Origin: Bacteroidota bacterium
GTDB taxonomy: Bacteria > Bacteroidota > Bacteroidia > Bacteroidales > F082
Assembly (NCBI GenBank): GCA_009773165.1
Contig: WOUZ01000018.1
Coordinates: forward strand, 1-50,050
Length of the DNA: 50,050 nt
Reading direction: 5' to 3'
Shown here: positions 33,705-42,020 of the stretch, one piece after another
Layout of the letters: each line of letters begins with the position of its first letter
Numbering within the stretch: the stretch's first letter is position 1
Program-made: the position numbers and the translations under genes
The notes under the pieces: generated by a model
Told to the model about the DNA's origin: nothing
Databases searched by the model: none
Seen by the model: the letters and a program-made list of their open reading frames with translations, nothing else

Positions 33705-34161
33705 TTTTCAAGATTTTAAGGGACCGGTAGCATTATTGAATTTCACAGAAAGGGCCTCAAGATTTTTTATCCGACTCGAATCACAAATATATCTATTTGT
33801 AATGCATAAATCTACTGATGCCTGAATTTGAAAACAATCTTAATAAGGTTTATAACTTATTTAATGATATATTTTTAAGTTACTAAAGTAATTTTAAAGA
33901 TCATTTTTGGCTGAAGAGGAAAATGATTTCTCCAGCATTCTTGCATAAAATTTGTGATATGATCAACCATTTCTGATACCCATATCCTTTTGATGTTCAA
34001 ACCTTGTTTTGTTCAGGCTCTTACAAACTGCTGGGAAAAATGAGCAATCTAAATTCAACTTCCTCATATAATCAAAAAAGGCAGTGCTTGAATAAAGCAC
34101 CGCCTTGTAACCATCCCGTCTGATCATTCAGGACGAAATTCACTAACCTATATACAAAACA
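33705..34161. other. Intergenic region with terminator
   Basis: The 457 bp contains the promoter space for the ATPase-GNAT operon (right after 33704 on the minus strand) and the terminator of the PepSY-like lipoprotein gene. No ORF of note is present. Confidence 0.5.
34074..34106 (-). terminator. Rho-independent terminator of the PepSY-like lipoprotein gene
   Basis: A 12-bp stem with one mismatch (AAGGCAGTGCTT at 34078-34089, AAGCACCGCCTT at 34095-34106) has a 5-nt loop and, on the minus strand, a run of six Ts. It lies 55 bp past the stop at 34162. Confidence 0.85.
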
Positions 34162-35367
34162 CTAATTTTCACACAAAACATTTCCATCAGCGTCAAAAAG
34201 GACATGCTTTTTGTTGTGGTTCATCTTTAAATGTAACAAATAGCCACTGCTACCATCAGCAAACGTACATTCAAAAGCTTTAGGTTCAACTTGATAGTTC
34301 GGATAAAGAGAAGCGGCAGCTGATGATACTGCTTCAGGGATATTCACGGAATAAATTTTAACAAATACTGCTTGAAAAACATCCGATTGGTTAAAATAAA
34401 TCATAAGTGGTGCAACATCTTCAGCTTTTACTGTAACGATTGTTACCTGCCCGAAATAGCAAACACTGTCGGATTTGGCGTTATGAATGGTATATTCAGG
34501 ATATGAAGCAGCAATATAATCTGTAATGGCAACAGATAGAGAATCGACAGGTATTTCACCATTGTGATTTCCACCATGTCCGCCACCATGACCACCGCCG
34601 TGCCCGCCACCGTGTCCGCCACCATGACCACCACCATGTCCGCCACCATGACCAGTTATTTCTTGTTCACAAATCACAACTCCAGCTTCATCTAATACAA
34701 CACTCAGGTTGATATTGTCTTGGTGTAAGAATACCTTATATTGTAACGCAGCCGTCTGGAGCGTGAAAACCTCTGACTTCGAACGTAGGGTGTAACCTGA
34801 ATAAGCATTTGTAACAGATGTAGTTATCAAGTCCGGAAGTTCGGTTGATTGCACCCTTATCGAACTGGCAACAAAAAGATCGTCAATATCAAAGAACAGT
34901 TTTACCGGTTGAAGGTTATCCATCGACAGCACAACTTCGGTTACTTCGCCAAACTGACACAGGGAGTCGTATCTGGCATTACGAATAGTGTAGCCTGCAT
35001 AATTCTGAGTAATAAAATCAGTGATTGCTACCGGGAGTGAATCAATTGGAATTCCACCTCCGTTTTGTCCGCCACCATTCAATTCGAAAGTGCCAAAAAT
35101 GAAAGCGCCTGTGTTGGTTCTATTTCCTTTCGTGTCAAAGGAAAGTTGTTCAGATGTATTCAGCGTTAGGATAAGCTCCTGTGCTTCGTTGTTTTGTGTA
35201 ATCTGCGCGATCTTTGTGTCGGGGTAATTCTCATCGAGATAGTTGGTAATTTCCGTTGGAAGACCTGCATGATCACCAGAATTGTTTTCAGGATTCAGAA
35301 ACTCATTTTTGTTACAGGCAGTAAGCATGAACATAAAAGCGGTTAAGGCAAAAAAATACTTTCTCAT
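34162..35367 (-). CDS. PepSY-like (DUF2874-type) lipoprotein with His-Gly repeat
   Basis: From the ATG at 35367 the protein is 401 residues and begins with a lipoprotein signal (AFMFMLTAC); the ATG at 35421 would put 18 extra residues before it. The mature part has repeated PepSY-like modules, recognisable from 'LPTEITNYLDENYPDTKIAQ', 'ITDFITQNYAGYTIRNARYD' and 'ITDYIAASYPEYTIHNAKSD'. Between two modules lies a run of GHGG tetrapeptides (DNA 34571-34654), a likely metal-binding linker. PepSY-like proteins are periplasmic, of unclear role. It is divergent from the ECF sigma factor gene. Confidence 0.85.
   Translation of the reverse strand: MRKYFFALTAFMFMLTACNKNEFLNPENNSGDHAGLPTEITNYLDENYPDTKIAQITQNNEAQELILTLNTSEQLSFDTKGNRTNTGAFIFGTFELNGGGQNGGGIPIDSLPVAITDFITQNYAGYTIRNARYDSLCQFGEVTEVVLSMDNLQPVKLFFDIDDLFVASSIRVQSTELPDLITTSVTNAYSGYTLRSKSEVFTLQTAALQYKVFLHQDNINLSVVLDEAGVVICEQEITGHGGGHGGGHGGGHGGGHGGGHGGGHGGNHNGEIPVDSLSVAITDYIAASYPEYTIHNAKSDSVCYFGQVTIVTVKAEDVAPLMIYFNQSDVFQAVFVKIYSVNIPEAVSSAAASLYPNYQVEPKAFECTFADGSSGYLLHLKMNHNKKHVLFDADGNVLCEN
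34571..34654. repeat. 12-bp tandem repeat, seven copies
   Basis: Seven consecutive 12-bp units (consensus CCACCATGTCCG / CCACCATGACCA on the plus strand) cover 84 bp within the lipoprotein gene. They encode the Gly-His-Gly-Gly repeat on the minus strand. Units differ mainly at third codon positions, so it is an in-frame coding repeat and not a CRISPR. Confidence 0.9.
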
Positions 35368-35590
35368 TGTGTGATTTTTTAATGAATAAATTAGGTGTGT
35401 TGGAAGCATTACGCAAAGCAAGCCGCTAAGGTGGGGTTGATCATGATTTTTTTTAGCACCCCACCAAATTGTCGGTTTATACGTAATGCATAAAAAGAGA
35501 TAAGTTAAGTACTTTTACAGTATCGTTAGTTTGTTTTTCAGGCCCGCGAAACTCACATTGAAAACCATTTGACCGCCTACAATTGATTGG

Positions 35591-36175
35591 ATGAAAGTTG
35601 TTAGCAGAAAAATTTTGTTTGACCCTTCCAGCGAAGAAAGTTTGCTGGAGGCGTGTAAAAAAAATATTGCGGAAGCACAAAAGTTGCTTATCGGACATTA
35701 TTTCGGTTTTGCAAAAGGCGTTTGCAGACGTTATGCCGGCAATGACCAGGTAGCAGAGGAAATTCTCAACGATAGTTTTTTGAAGGTTTTTAACAACCTG
35801 CGTCAATACGATAAAAAACAACCTTTCAAAGCCTGGCTTAGAACCATTGTTGTTCGCACCGCTATTGATTATTACCGTAAAAGCCTGAAAGAAACACTTT
35901 ATACTGATCACAGTATAATTCAAATACCTGATCTTAAAGAAGATATCGTTAGCAAAATCTCAGCTGAAGAAATTTTAACGATGGTTCAGAGGCTTAGTCC
36001 GGCTTACCGGATGGTATTTACTCTTTATGTTATTGATGGTTATTCTCACAAAGAAATTGCACAATTACTTGGCATTAAAGAAGGTACTTCAAAATCGAAT
36101 CTTCAGGATGCCCGACTGCGACTACAGGCAATGATACTCCAGGCAAACCCACATTTTCAATATGCTTATGAATAG
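35591..36175 (+). CDS. ECF-type RNA polymerase sigma factor
   Basis: The 194-residue protein has sigma region 2 (about 30-100; AEEILNDSFLKVFNNLRQYD and FKAWLRTIVVRTAIDYYRKS, the -10 recognition part) and region 4 (about 130-185; LSPAYRMVFTLYVIDGYSHK followed by EIAQLLGIKEGTSKSNLQDA). It is a Bacteroidetes-type ECF sigma factor. A membrane-anchored barrel protein follows after 15 bp and is the likely membrane partner. Its target regulon probably includes its own operon. Confidence 0.95.
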   Translation: MKVVSRKILFDPSSEESLLEACKKNIAEAQKLLIGHYFGFAKGVCRRYAGNDQVAEEILNDSFLKVFNNLRQYDKKQPFKAWLRTIVVRTAIDYYRKSLKETLYTDHSIIQIPDLKEDIVSKISAEEILTMVQRLSPAYRMVFTLYVIDGYSHKEIAQLLGIKEGTSKSNLQDARLRLQAMILQANPHFQYAYE

Positions 36176-36190
36176 AATATTTACTCAACT

Positions 36191-37567
36191 ATGAAAACGG
36201 AAAATTTTGATGATGCTATTCGTAAAAAGCTTGAGAGTATGCCTCAAAGCTTCACGGATAAAGACATTGATAAAGTGTTTTCCTATGTAGCAAAGAAGAA
36301 AACACCCTTCTTACGACGTGTGAACGGAAATACACTTACGGCAATTGCCGTTGCTGCAGTTGCAGGTGGATTATTACTTTGGAACATCTTTAGTGAAAAT
36401 GATCCAACTTTAGTCAGCGATGAGTCGCCTGTAATAAAAGCAACATCAAAGCAAGCTGAACTTCCCTTAGCACAATCCTCTAATGACATTTCTCATGAAT
36501 CTCAGATTATACAACAAGAGAAAAGCGAAAAACTGCCTGAAAAAATAGCAGTTCCGGCAGTTGACGTTCCTTCGGCTAACGAAGGTTTACCGGATAATCA
36601 ACAGCATAATACAACTTCCCGATTTGAGGATGAAGAGCCAAAAGCCGCCCCTGAACAAGAAATTAAATCAGAAAAGCAAGTGTCCCCTCTTGTGGAGTAT
36701 TCTGTTGTATCTCCTAAAAAAGAAGAAAAAGCAGAGTCCGCTGAAGTTCATAAAGTTGAGACAAAACAAAAAAAAGCAAGTGTTAAAAATGAAATAGAGG
36801 AAACAGCTGCAAGTACTAATAATCCTGCTACCAAACGTAAACTTTTTCAGAAAATAGCCGATACGACAGAAGCTGATGGCAAAAAGCAGAAAAAAAAGGT
36901 AAAAGAACTTAAAGCATCCGAACAACAAATTGCTGATGGTTTAACAGAGGATAGTCTTAGAAAATCACCATCAAAACGCTGGCAAATAAATATCGGTTTG
37001 GGCAGTGGTATTACTGCTCACGATTTCGGTGGGGGTGTTTTTACTGAAATAGTTTTTCTTGATCACTGGTATTTTTCACCAGGCATTGTTTTTCGCAAAA
37101 ACAAACTGGAACGATTCAGGGATGAAGATGAGTTTCATGATCAGAAATCAATGCATTTCAAAGAAAATTATGAAAATCATGTAATTGATATTAAACGCGT
37201 TACAAACATTCAGCTTTATAGTAGTATTTATGCAATTCCATTAAATGTTGGTTACAGGATATCATTGCCTCATAATTTCAATACATATCTAAGTCTGGGC
37301 ACTGAGTTGAATCTTGCTGCCCGTCAGCGCGTACTATTTGATGGCTATGACCAGCATGATTCAGTTGCTCACCCTGCTGATTTTAACGTTCGAAAAAAAA
37401 TTGCACTCATCGATCATATTGTATTCTCAGCAGGAGTACAAAAAGAATGGAAACGGTTTTTAGTTACTGCTGAACCATTTATCAGAACTCAAACTGGAGC
37501 CCCAAAAAGAAAAAACAACAGCCTCGATGCAGGGCTCTACCTCAAACTTTTTTATCGTCTTAAGTAG
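36191..37567 (+). CDS. Anti-sigma-like membrane protein with C-terminal beta-barrel domain
   Basis: The 458-residue protein has a short cytoplasmic N-terminus (DAIRKKLESMPQSFTDKDID), one membrane helix (TLTAIAVAAVAGGLLLWNIF, about 48-67), then a low-complexity Lys/Glu/Ser linker up to about residue 260. The C-terminal domain (about 265-458) has alternating strands typical of an outer-membrane barrel: WQINIGLGSGITAHDFGGG, WYFSPGIVFRK, YSSIYAIPLNVGYRIS, YLSLGTELNLA and a final aromatic strand DAGLYLKLFYRLK. It follows the ECF sigma gene by 15 bp, as anti-sigma partners often do. Its sequence lacks a recognisable zinc-binding anti-sigma motif. Confidence 0.75.
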   Translation: MKTENFDDAIRKKLESMPQSFTDKDIDKVFSYVAKKKTPFLRRVNGNTLTAIAVAAVAGGLLLWNIFSENDPTLVSDESPVIKATSKQAELPLAQSSNDISHESQIIQQEKSEKLPEKIAVPAVDVPSANEGLPDNQQHNTTSRFEDEEPKAAPEQEIKSEKQVSPLVEYSVVSPKKEEKAESAEVHKVETKQKKASVKNEIEETAASTNNPATKRKLFQKIADTTEADGKKQKKKVKELKASEQQIADGLTEDSLRKSPSKRWQINIGLGSGITAHDFGGGVFTEIVFLDHWYFSPGIVFRKNKLERFRDEDEFHDQKSMHFKENYENHVIDIKRVTNIQLYSSIYAIPLNVGYRISLPHNFNTYLSLGTELNLAARQRVLFDGYDQHDSVAHPADFNVRKKIALIDHIVFSAGVQKEWKRFLVTAEPFIRTQTGAPKRKNNSLDAGLYLKLFYRLK

Positions 37568-37873
37568 CACCTATTATCCTATAATTTATCCAAATTAAAT
37601 GAATAAAATGGTCCTCATCCATTTTGTAACTATCATTATTTCTTTCCATTGTCAAAGAAAACAGGTCAACGAACAAATTCGAAATTGAACCATACTATAA
37701 GTGTAATTTGTATTTTTTACCTGGTAAACTATTTATTTCAGCCGTTCTATCAAGACAAGTTATTTTGTCGTTTTCATGTAACTGATTTTTTCGCATTTCA
37801 AATAAAAACGAAGCAGCAACAATATTCCGCAACCGTTTGCGTTTAAATAGTGAATCTTTAAAAAGTCAGTGTT
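37568..37873. other. Intergenic region before the tonB-like gene
   Basis: The 306 bp is AT-rich, without a hairpin or promoter pair I can defend. A 65-codon frame (37649-37846) has no family signature and I do not count it. Confidence 0.45.
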
Positions 37874-38551
37874 ATGGAACATGCATCGAAAAAAACTGCC
37901 AAAGCTGATCTTGAAAATAAGCGGCTGATATTCGGACAGATAGGTGCCATTCTAGCCCTTGCGATGGTATTTCTGGCTTTCGAATACAAATCGAATGAGC
38001 TGATGAATATGGGCGATATACAGCGCAAGATTGATCAGACAATCTTCGAAACGATACCTGTCACCATTCAGAAACCAAAAACACTTCCTCCTCCACCGCC
38101 AGTTGCAGTAAAAATTGAGACAATTGACAACGAGAGTAAAGAAGATCAAAATGTATTCATTCAGGCTGAACCTTCACCAAATGAACCGATTATAATCGAA
38201 AACCCTGTGATGCCGGCAGAAGAACCTATAGACGAGCCTTTAATACTCGTACCTGAAATTGCACCTGAATTTCCCGGAGGTATAAATGCCTTAATGAATT
38301 TCATAGCACGCAACATCCGCTATCCCGAAATGGCACGCGAACAGATGATTCAAGGAAGGGTATACCTGAGTTTTATTGTTGAAAAAGATGGTTCGGTAAG
38401 CAGCATTGAGCTCCTGAGAGGAATTGGAGGTGGCTGCGATGAAGAGGCAATCAGGGTTGTAAACGCTATGCCTTCATGGCAACCCGGCCGTCAGAATGGA
38501 AGAGCTGTGCGCGTGGCTTATAACCTTCCCATTCGTTTTAGTCTGAAATAA
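37874..38551 (+). CDS. Energy transducer TonB-family protein
   Basis: The 225-residue protein has an N-terminal membrane helix (about 24-40, FGQIGAILALAMVFLAFEY), a Pro-rich spacer (KTLPPPPPVAVK) and a C-terminal TonB domain: FPGGINALMNFIARNIRYPE, then GRVYLSFIVEKDGSVSSIEL, VNAMPSWQPGRQNGRAVRV and IRFSLK at the end. Bacteroidetes carry many such proteins, which couple proton-motive force to outer-membrane receptors. The exbBD genes are not in the window. Whether it is in the sigma operon is unclear given the 306-bp gap. Confidence 0.93.
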   Translation: MEHASKKTAKADLENKRLIFGQIGAILALAMVFLAFEYKSNELMNMGDIQRKIDQTIFETIPVTIQKPKTLPPPPPVAVKIETIDNESKEDQNVFIQAEPSPNEPIIIENPVMPAEEPIDEPLILVPEIAPEFPGGINALMNFIARNIRYPEMAREQMIQGRVYLSFIVEKDGSVSSIELLRGIGGGCDEEAIRVVNAMPSWQPGRQNGRAVRVAYNLPIRFSLK

Positions 38552-38830
38552 TAAAAGGCTGACCCCCGAGCAGACTTCCAGACTCTTCCGAAAAGTTGAT
38601 TTGTTGATTTGTTGAGCGGTGGTTTAAACGTTTAGAAGTTTGGAGGTTTAGGCTTGCTCAACCACGGGTCACAGCCAATGACTTTGGCTAAATGCCAACA
38701 TCTAAAGCTTTCATTATGAATGCGTCGGCCCTCTGCGTTCTTTGTAATTAGCAGGGTTGATACTTGATATATAAGCCATATTTCCATTGGCTGCAATCGG
38801 AAGGGCGAAACACAAAACAGGCTGAATAAC

Positions 38831-40069
38831 TCATTCCATAAGGGTTGTCAGAAATGTTCTGATATTCATCTGTATGATACCATCAATATTCGAAGTGGGC
38901 AGCTCGTCCATGCTGATGATGTATTTCGGATAGTTATCGTTGATTTTGAGCAAGCTGGCCGTTTCACGCTGTAATGTTTGCTCTTCTTTCATGGTATAGG
39001 TTACCTGGATGTATTTTTTATGGTTGGGTTTTTCTGCCACAAAATCAACCTCATAGCTGTCGAATATCCCCACTGTGACTGTATAGCCCATGATTTTCAG
39101 GTGATTGAAAACGATATTTTCGAGGATTTTGGAGATGTCGGACTGACGGAAACCTATGATGGCATTTCGGAGGCCAATGTCCTCGAAATAATACTTTTCG
39201 CCTGTCTCTAAAATCTTTCTGCCTTTGAGGTCGGTGCGTGGAAGCCTGAACACCATCAAACTTTTCACCAGATAATCAAGATAATTCAAGACGACCTGCA
39301 CCGAGATGTTGATTTTTTGAGATTTCAGGTAATCGCTGATACGTTTGGCCGAAAAAAGCTGACCCGTATTGTCGGCAAGGAATCTGACGAGCTGTTCGAG
39401 AAAACGTGTGTTGCGTACCTTGTAGCGGTTGACGACATCTCTATAGAGGATGCTGGCGTAGATGTTTTTGAGGTAGTCGAAAATGATGGCATCATCAAGG
39501 CTGAGGTGTATGAGGTAGGGTAGACCGCCAAAGCGCAGGTATTTTAGGAAAGCATCGGCCGACTCCTCCAATTGGTGAAATTGCAGGAACTCGGGATAAC
39601 TGAGGCTATTGACCTCGATTTCGATGGAACGCCCACTGAGGTAACCGGCGATGTCGCCTGACAACAATTCAGCATTGCTGCCGGTACAATAGATGTCGAT
39701 GCCGCCGTGAGCCAACAAGCTGCGCAGGGCTTTCTCGAATTGATCGATGTCTTGTATTTCATCTACAAACAAACAATCATGCGTGCCCGTGAGTCGAGAT
39801 TCTACAAAGGCAAGCAGGTGGCTGTGGTTTTGAATAAAATCGAACTCAGCCAATTCCATGTTGATATAAATGATATTGGCTTTCGGGTTGCTTTCCAGTA
39901 TCATTGCGCCTATCTGGAAAAGTAAGTAGCTTTTTCCAACACGACGCTGACCGGTGAAGACTTTGATAATGTCTTTACCGACAAAGGGTCTTACACGGTT
40001 TATCAGGCTATTTCGGCTGATAAATGGCTTAGCATATTCGGCGAATGGTTTAATAAAAGTTTCATTCAT
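38831..40069 (-). CDS. AAA ATPase with DUF4143 domain
   Basis: From the ATG at 40069 (preferred over 40087, which only adds six residues) the protein is 412 residues. It has a P-loop GQRRVGKS and a Walker B CLFVDEIQDI, and its sensor region contains DIYCTGSNAELLSG. The C-terminal DUF4143 part carries YEVDFVAEKPNHKKYIQVTY, which looks like a PD-(D/E)XK-type core (E/D-V-D-F then Q). These proteins are widespread, often duplicated and mobile; function is unproven. It is a single minus-strand gene next to the toxin locus. Confidence 0.9.
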   Translation of the reverse strand: MNETFIKPFAEYAKPFISRNSLINRVRPFVGKDIIKVFTGQRRVGKSYLLFQIGAMILESNPKANIIYINMELAEFDFIQNHSHLLAFVESRLTGTHDCLFVDEIQDIDQFEKALRSLLAHGGIDIYCTGSNAELLSGDIAGYLSGRSIEIEVNSLSYPEFLQFHQLEESADAFLKYLRFGGLPYLIHLSLDDAIIFDYLKNIYASILYRDVVNRYKVRNTRFLEQLVRFLADNTGQLFSAKRISDYLKSQKINISVQVVLNYLDYLVKSLMVFRLPRTDLKGRKILETGEKYYFEDIGLRNAIIGFRQSDISKILENIVFNHLKIMGYTVTVGIFDSYEVDFVAEKPNHKKYIQVTYTMKEEQTLQRETASLLKINDNYPKYIISMDELPTSNIDGIIQMNIRTFLTTLME

Positions 40070-40262
40070 GATTGAAAATTTATACAAAAGTAGTTAAAGG
40101 TTCAATTATGATTTATGATTTTCGATGCGAATTTAAGTTTTCTTTATGATGCTGTTGAAATGATTGGAGATTTATTTCATTTCCCTCCCTACCTCGTGCC
40201 TCGGTCGGGATTCACTTATCGAAGGCTTTTGTTGTGCTACAGGCACAAAAACAGGGCTTCAC

Positions 40263-40370
40263 TTAACACGGGTCGTAGCTCAGGCTTTCAACAAGGTTGC
40301 CCGTGGCATCGCTGAGAATGGTGCTTCTGCCAAAGCTGTAAGTAACCGAAAAACCGTGAGCACTTGCCAT
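40263..40370 (-). pseudogene. Remnant of Rhs core module
   Basis: The minus strand reads MASAHGFSVTYSFGRSTILS followed by DATGNLVESLSYDPC and a stop, 35 codons. The same opening, MASAHGF...YSFG, and the conserved DATGNLVESLSYDPWGRRRN phrase occur in the two other orphan modules, but the Trp codon region is lost and everything after SYDP is missing. It is a 3'-truncated copy of an Rhs tip module. Confidence 0.8.
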
Positions 40371-40405
40371 GCCTGTGTGGGTGTTTTGCGAGGGTAAGGT
40401 ATGGG
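40328..40405. repeat. Orphan-module 5' block, copy 3
   Basis: This copy of the block shared by the orphan Rhs modules contains the ATG, the AGTGCTCAC codons and about 30 bp of upstream sequence (TGTTTTGCGAGGGTAA on the plus strand). Similarity fades at about 40405, earlier than in the other two copies. Confidence 0.7.
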
Positions 40406-40418
40406 TGGGGTTGTTATG

Positions 40419-40721
40419 TTAGGTTATCTCTATTCCGTTTCTTTGAACTTCGATAAGAAACCCGCCAAAATCATTGTCTTTTTCAATGAGAATTGGTTCA
40501 ATCCTATCGTCAACTTGTCTTCTTAATTTCCACAACAATGGTTGAATTGTGAAGTATTCTCCTTCCAATTTGTTTACAACAATGGCCACATCAATATCAC
40601 TATCAGAATGATTCGTATTCTTTGCGTATGACCCAAATAAATAAACTTTCTCAAGAGCCATGTGCTTTTTAAGCAGAATGCTGTATTCCTTCACTTTGTT
40701 TATAGCTTCTCCTTTATCCAT
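40419..40721 (-). CDS. MNT-type nucleotidyltransferase antitoxin
   Basis: The 100-residue protein is a minimal nucleotidyltransferase: the signature VYLFGSYAKNTNHSDSDIDV gives the GS motif and the two metal-binding Asp residues, followed by AIVVN. In HEPN/MNT pairs this subunit neutralises the HEPN protein, in studied cases by nucleotidylating it. It overlaps the upstream HEPN gene by 22 bp, so the two are coupled. A third active-site acid may be the Asp or Glu in DRIEPILIE. Confidence 0.9.
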   Translation of the reverse strand: MDKGEAINKVKEYSILLKKHMALEKVYLFGSYAKNTNHSDSDIDVAIVVNKLEGEYFTIQPLLWKLRRQVDDRIEPILIEKDNDFGGFLIEVQRNGIEIT

Positions 40722-41086
40722 TTTTGTATTTCCTTTGTTTTTTCAATTATTTCGACGCACTTGCTTTCGGTTAAACCCTTCAAAAGTCTTTCTTTGTGAG
40801 AAGGGTAACGCGCTTCAATATTTAATGGTTCAATTTGGTCAATAAAATCTTTCTGCTCCTCTGAAAACAATTCATAGAACCCGCCTTTCTTTGCTAAGTA
40901 AGACAAGCTGTGTGAATAGGGAGCTACATCAGACTTTAAGCAGGTAAAATATGCTTTAAATGCTTTTTCTATTGTTTGATGACACATAAAACCAACGTAG
41001 AGGAATCTTTTGCTTTGAAGCATGGCCTCCGCTGTCTCCAAATCATAGTCTGACAGATCAATCCAGTAGTTAACCTTTTCGTCCAT
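40700..41086 (-). CDS. HEPN domain toxin-like protein
   Basis: The 128-residue all-helical protein has the HEPN-family start WIDLSDYDLETAEAMLQSKR, the central helix GFMCHQTIEKAFKAYFTCL and an end phrase NIEARYPSHKERLLKGL. The RNase motif usual in active HEPN proteins (R-x4-6-H) is not seen in that exact form; the candidate here is R-x3-H (RYPSH). It starts 32 bp beyond the stop of the truncated Rhs module and overlaps the MNT gene by 22 bp. Confidence 0.88.
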   Translation of the reverse strand: MDEKVNYWIDLSDYDLETAEAMLQSKRFLYVGFMCHQTIEKAFKAYFTCLKSDVAPYSHSLSYLAKKGGFYELFSEEQKDFIDQIEPLNIEARYPSHKERLLKGLTESKCVEIIEKTKEIQKWIKEKL

Positions 41087-41117
41087 TATTAATTATTTGA
41101 AACAAATGTACAAAATT

Positions 41118-41432
41118 CTATATTAAGTATCTGGATGTCTGATGGTTTTTTTGCATTGCTGACAGGTGGTCTGGACTCAAAAACCTGGCCAAAAATGGAT
41201 CATACACCCTGCCATTCATATTGATGAGCCCAAACTGCGGCAAATGTTCATGTCCCGTAAAGCCACGGTCAAACATGGTGGAAGTAACGTTGTAGTCGTT
41301 CCAGTTGTTTGGGTTTCGTCTTCTACCCCAGGGGTCATAGCTCAGGCTTTCAACAAGGTTGCCGGAGGCATCGCTGATGGCGGTGAGGCTGCCGAAGCTG
41401 TATGTAATCGTAAAACCGTGAGCACTTGTCAT
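41118..41432 (-). pseudogene. Truncated orphan Rhs core module
   Basis: The 104-codon frame opens MTSAHGFTITYSFGSLTAIS and runs through the Rhs core phrases SYDPWGRRRN, MFDRGFTGHEHLPQFGLINM and FLARFLSPD. After SPD it diverges abruptly into HLSAMQKNHQTSRYLI, so the core end (normally DPFVQAPDYSQNFNRYSY) and any toxin domain are missing. It is preceded by copy 2 of the shared 5' block. It is followed at once by the HEPN/MNT pair. Most likely it is a decayed toxin-tip module. Confidence 0.85.
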
Positions 41433-41482
41433 GCCTGAGTGAGTGTTTTGCGAGGGTAAAGGTAAGGGGAATTTTGAATAAG
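41390..41482. repeat. Orphan-module 5' block, copy 2
   Basis: The block around the start codon of the second orphan module, ending GGGGAATTTTGAATAAG on the plus strand. It is very similar to copy 1 at 43221-43318 both in the first codons (ASAHGF) and in about 50 bp upstream of the ATG, where the reading frame stays open (YSKFP.PLPSQNTH.G before the ATG). Confidence 0.8.
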
Positions 41483-41488
41483 TTGGAG

Positions 41489-41514
41489 AAAAAAGCCGGA
41501 TTGCTCCGGCTTTT
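41489..41514 (-). terminator. Rho-independent terminator after the second lipoprotein gene
   Basis: A perfect 10-bp stem AAAAGCCGGA/TCCGGCTTTT (41491-41500, 41505-41514) with loop TTGC; on the minus strand it runs into six Ts. It lies 24 bp past the stop at 41538 and separates that gene from the truncated orphan module. Confidence 0.88.
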
Positions 41515-41537
41515 CGTTTATAATTGTATTTTTAAGA

Positions 41538-42002
41538 TTATTGCTTTACCAATAAATCAACAGAGGCAAAGGGACAATACAGATTATGAAGATTGCAATC
41601 AGCTTCATTTATACGTATTTTAGTTTTAGTATCTTTATCTATTCTAAAGGCTAGCCAACAGTCTTTTTCATAGATATATTCATTTACAGGATAAGCATTT
41701 CCTTCTGCATCTTCATCTAATTCAATATCTCCTCCCTTAATCTTGGCAATACCCTCTATTTTAGATTCCTGTTTTCTCTGCTTATTTTGAGATATTAATT
41801 TGAATGCTATTTCCTTTTCATTACATAAACTCAATTCAACAGTTTGTTTTATAGTGTCATTTTCAAAAACATAAACTGTGTTTATTGAGTTCTTCTCAAT
41901 GTTAGTTTCCTCTTCCTTCTTTGAGGATGTATTATTTTGAGATGTTTGCGATGTGCATGATACACAAATAAACAAACATAATATAAACTTTATTGTCTTC
42001 AT
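41538..42002 (-). CDS. Hypothetical lipoprotein, candidate immunity protein to the amidase toxin
   Basis: The 154-residue protein has a lipoprotein signal (FILCLFICVSC, Cys about residue 16), a Ser/Lys/Glu spacer and a beta-rich mature domain with Cys residues (LSLCNEKEIAFKL, KDCWLAFRID, EADCNLHNLYCPF). It lies 18 bp after the orphan Rhs-amidase gene and is followed by its own terminator. A periplasm-facing lipoprotein is the natural place to block a peptidoglycan-cutting toxin, so it is a good immunity candidate by position; I recognise no immunity family in it. Confidence 0.7.
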   Translation of the reverse strand: MKTIKFILCLFICVSCTSQTSQNNTSSKKEEETNIEKNSINTVYVFENDTIKQTVELSLCNEKEIAFKLISQNKQRKQESKIEGIAKIKGGDIELDEDAEGNAYPVNEYIYEKDCWLAFRIDKDTKTKIRINEADCNLHNLYCPFASVDLLVKQ

Positions 42003-42020
42003 ATGTATTAGTTTTTATAA

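Larger units (their letters stand above)
40088..40418. other. Intergenic region with an Rhs remnant
   Basis: The 331 bp between the AAA ATPase and the MNT gene contains the fragmentary Rhs core remnant (40263-40370) and the truncated copy of the repeated 5' block (to about 40405). The 40088-40262 part is without recognised content. Confidence 0.55.

Noticed and set aside
34571-34654. Regular 12-bp repeats resembling a tiny repeat array
   Set aside because: No spacers and an in-frame coding repeat; not a CRISPR.
37649-37846. A 65-codon frame upstream of the tonB-like gene
   Set aside because: It reads Phe/Cys/Gln-rich without pattern, with no recognisable start context or homologue.
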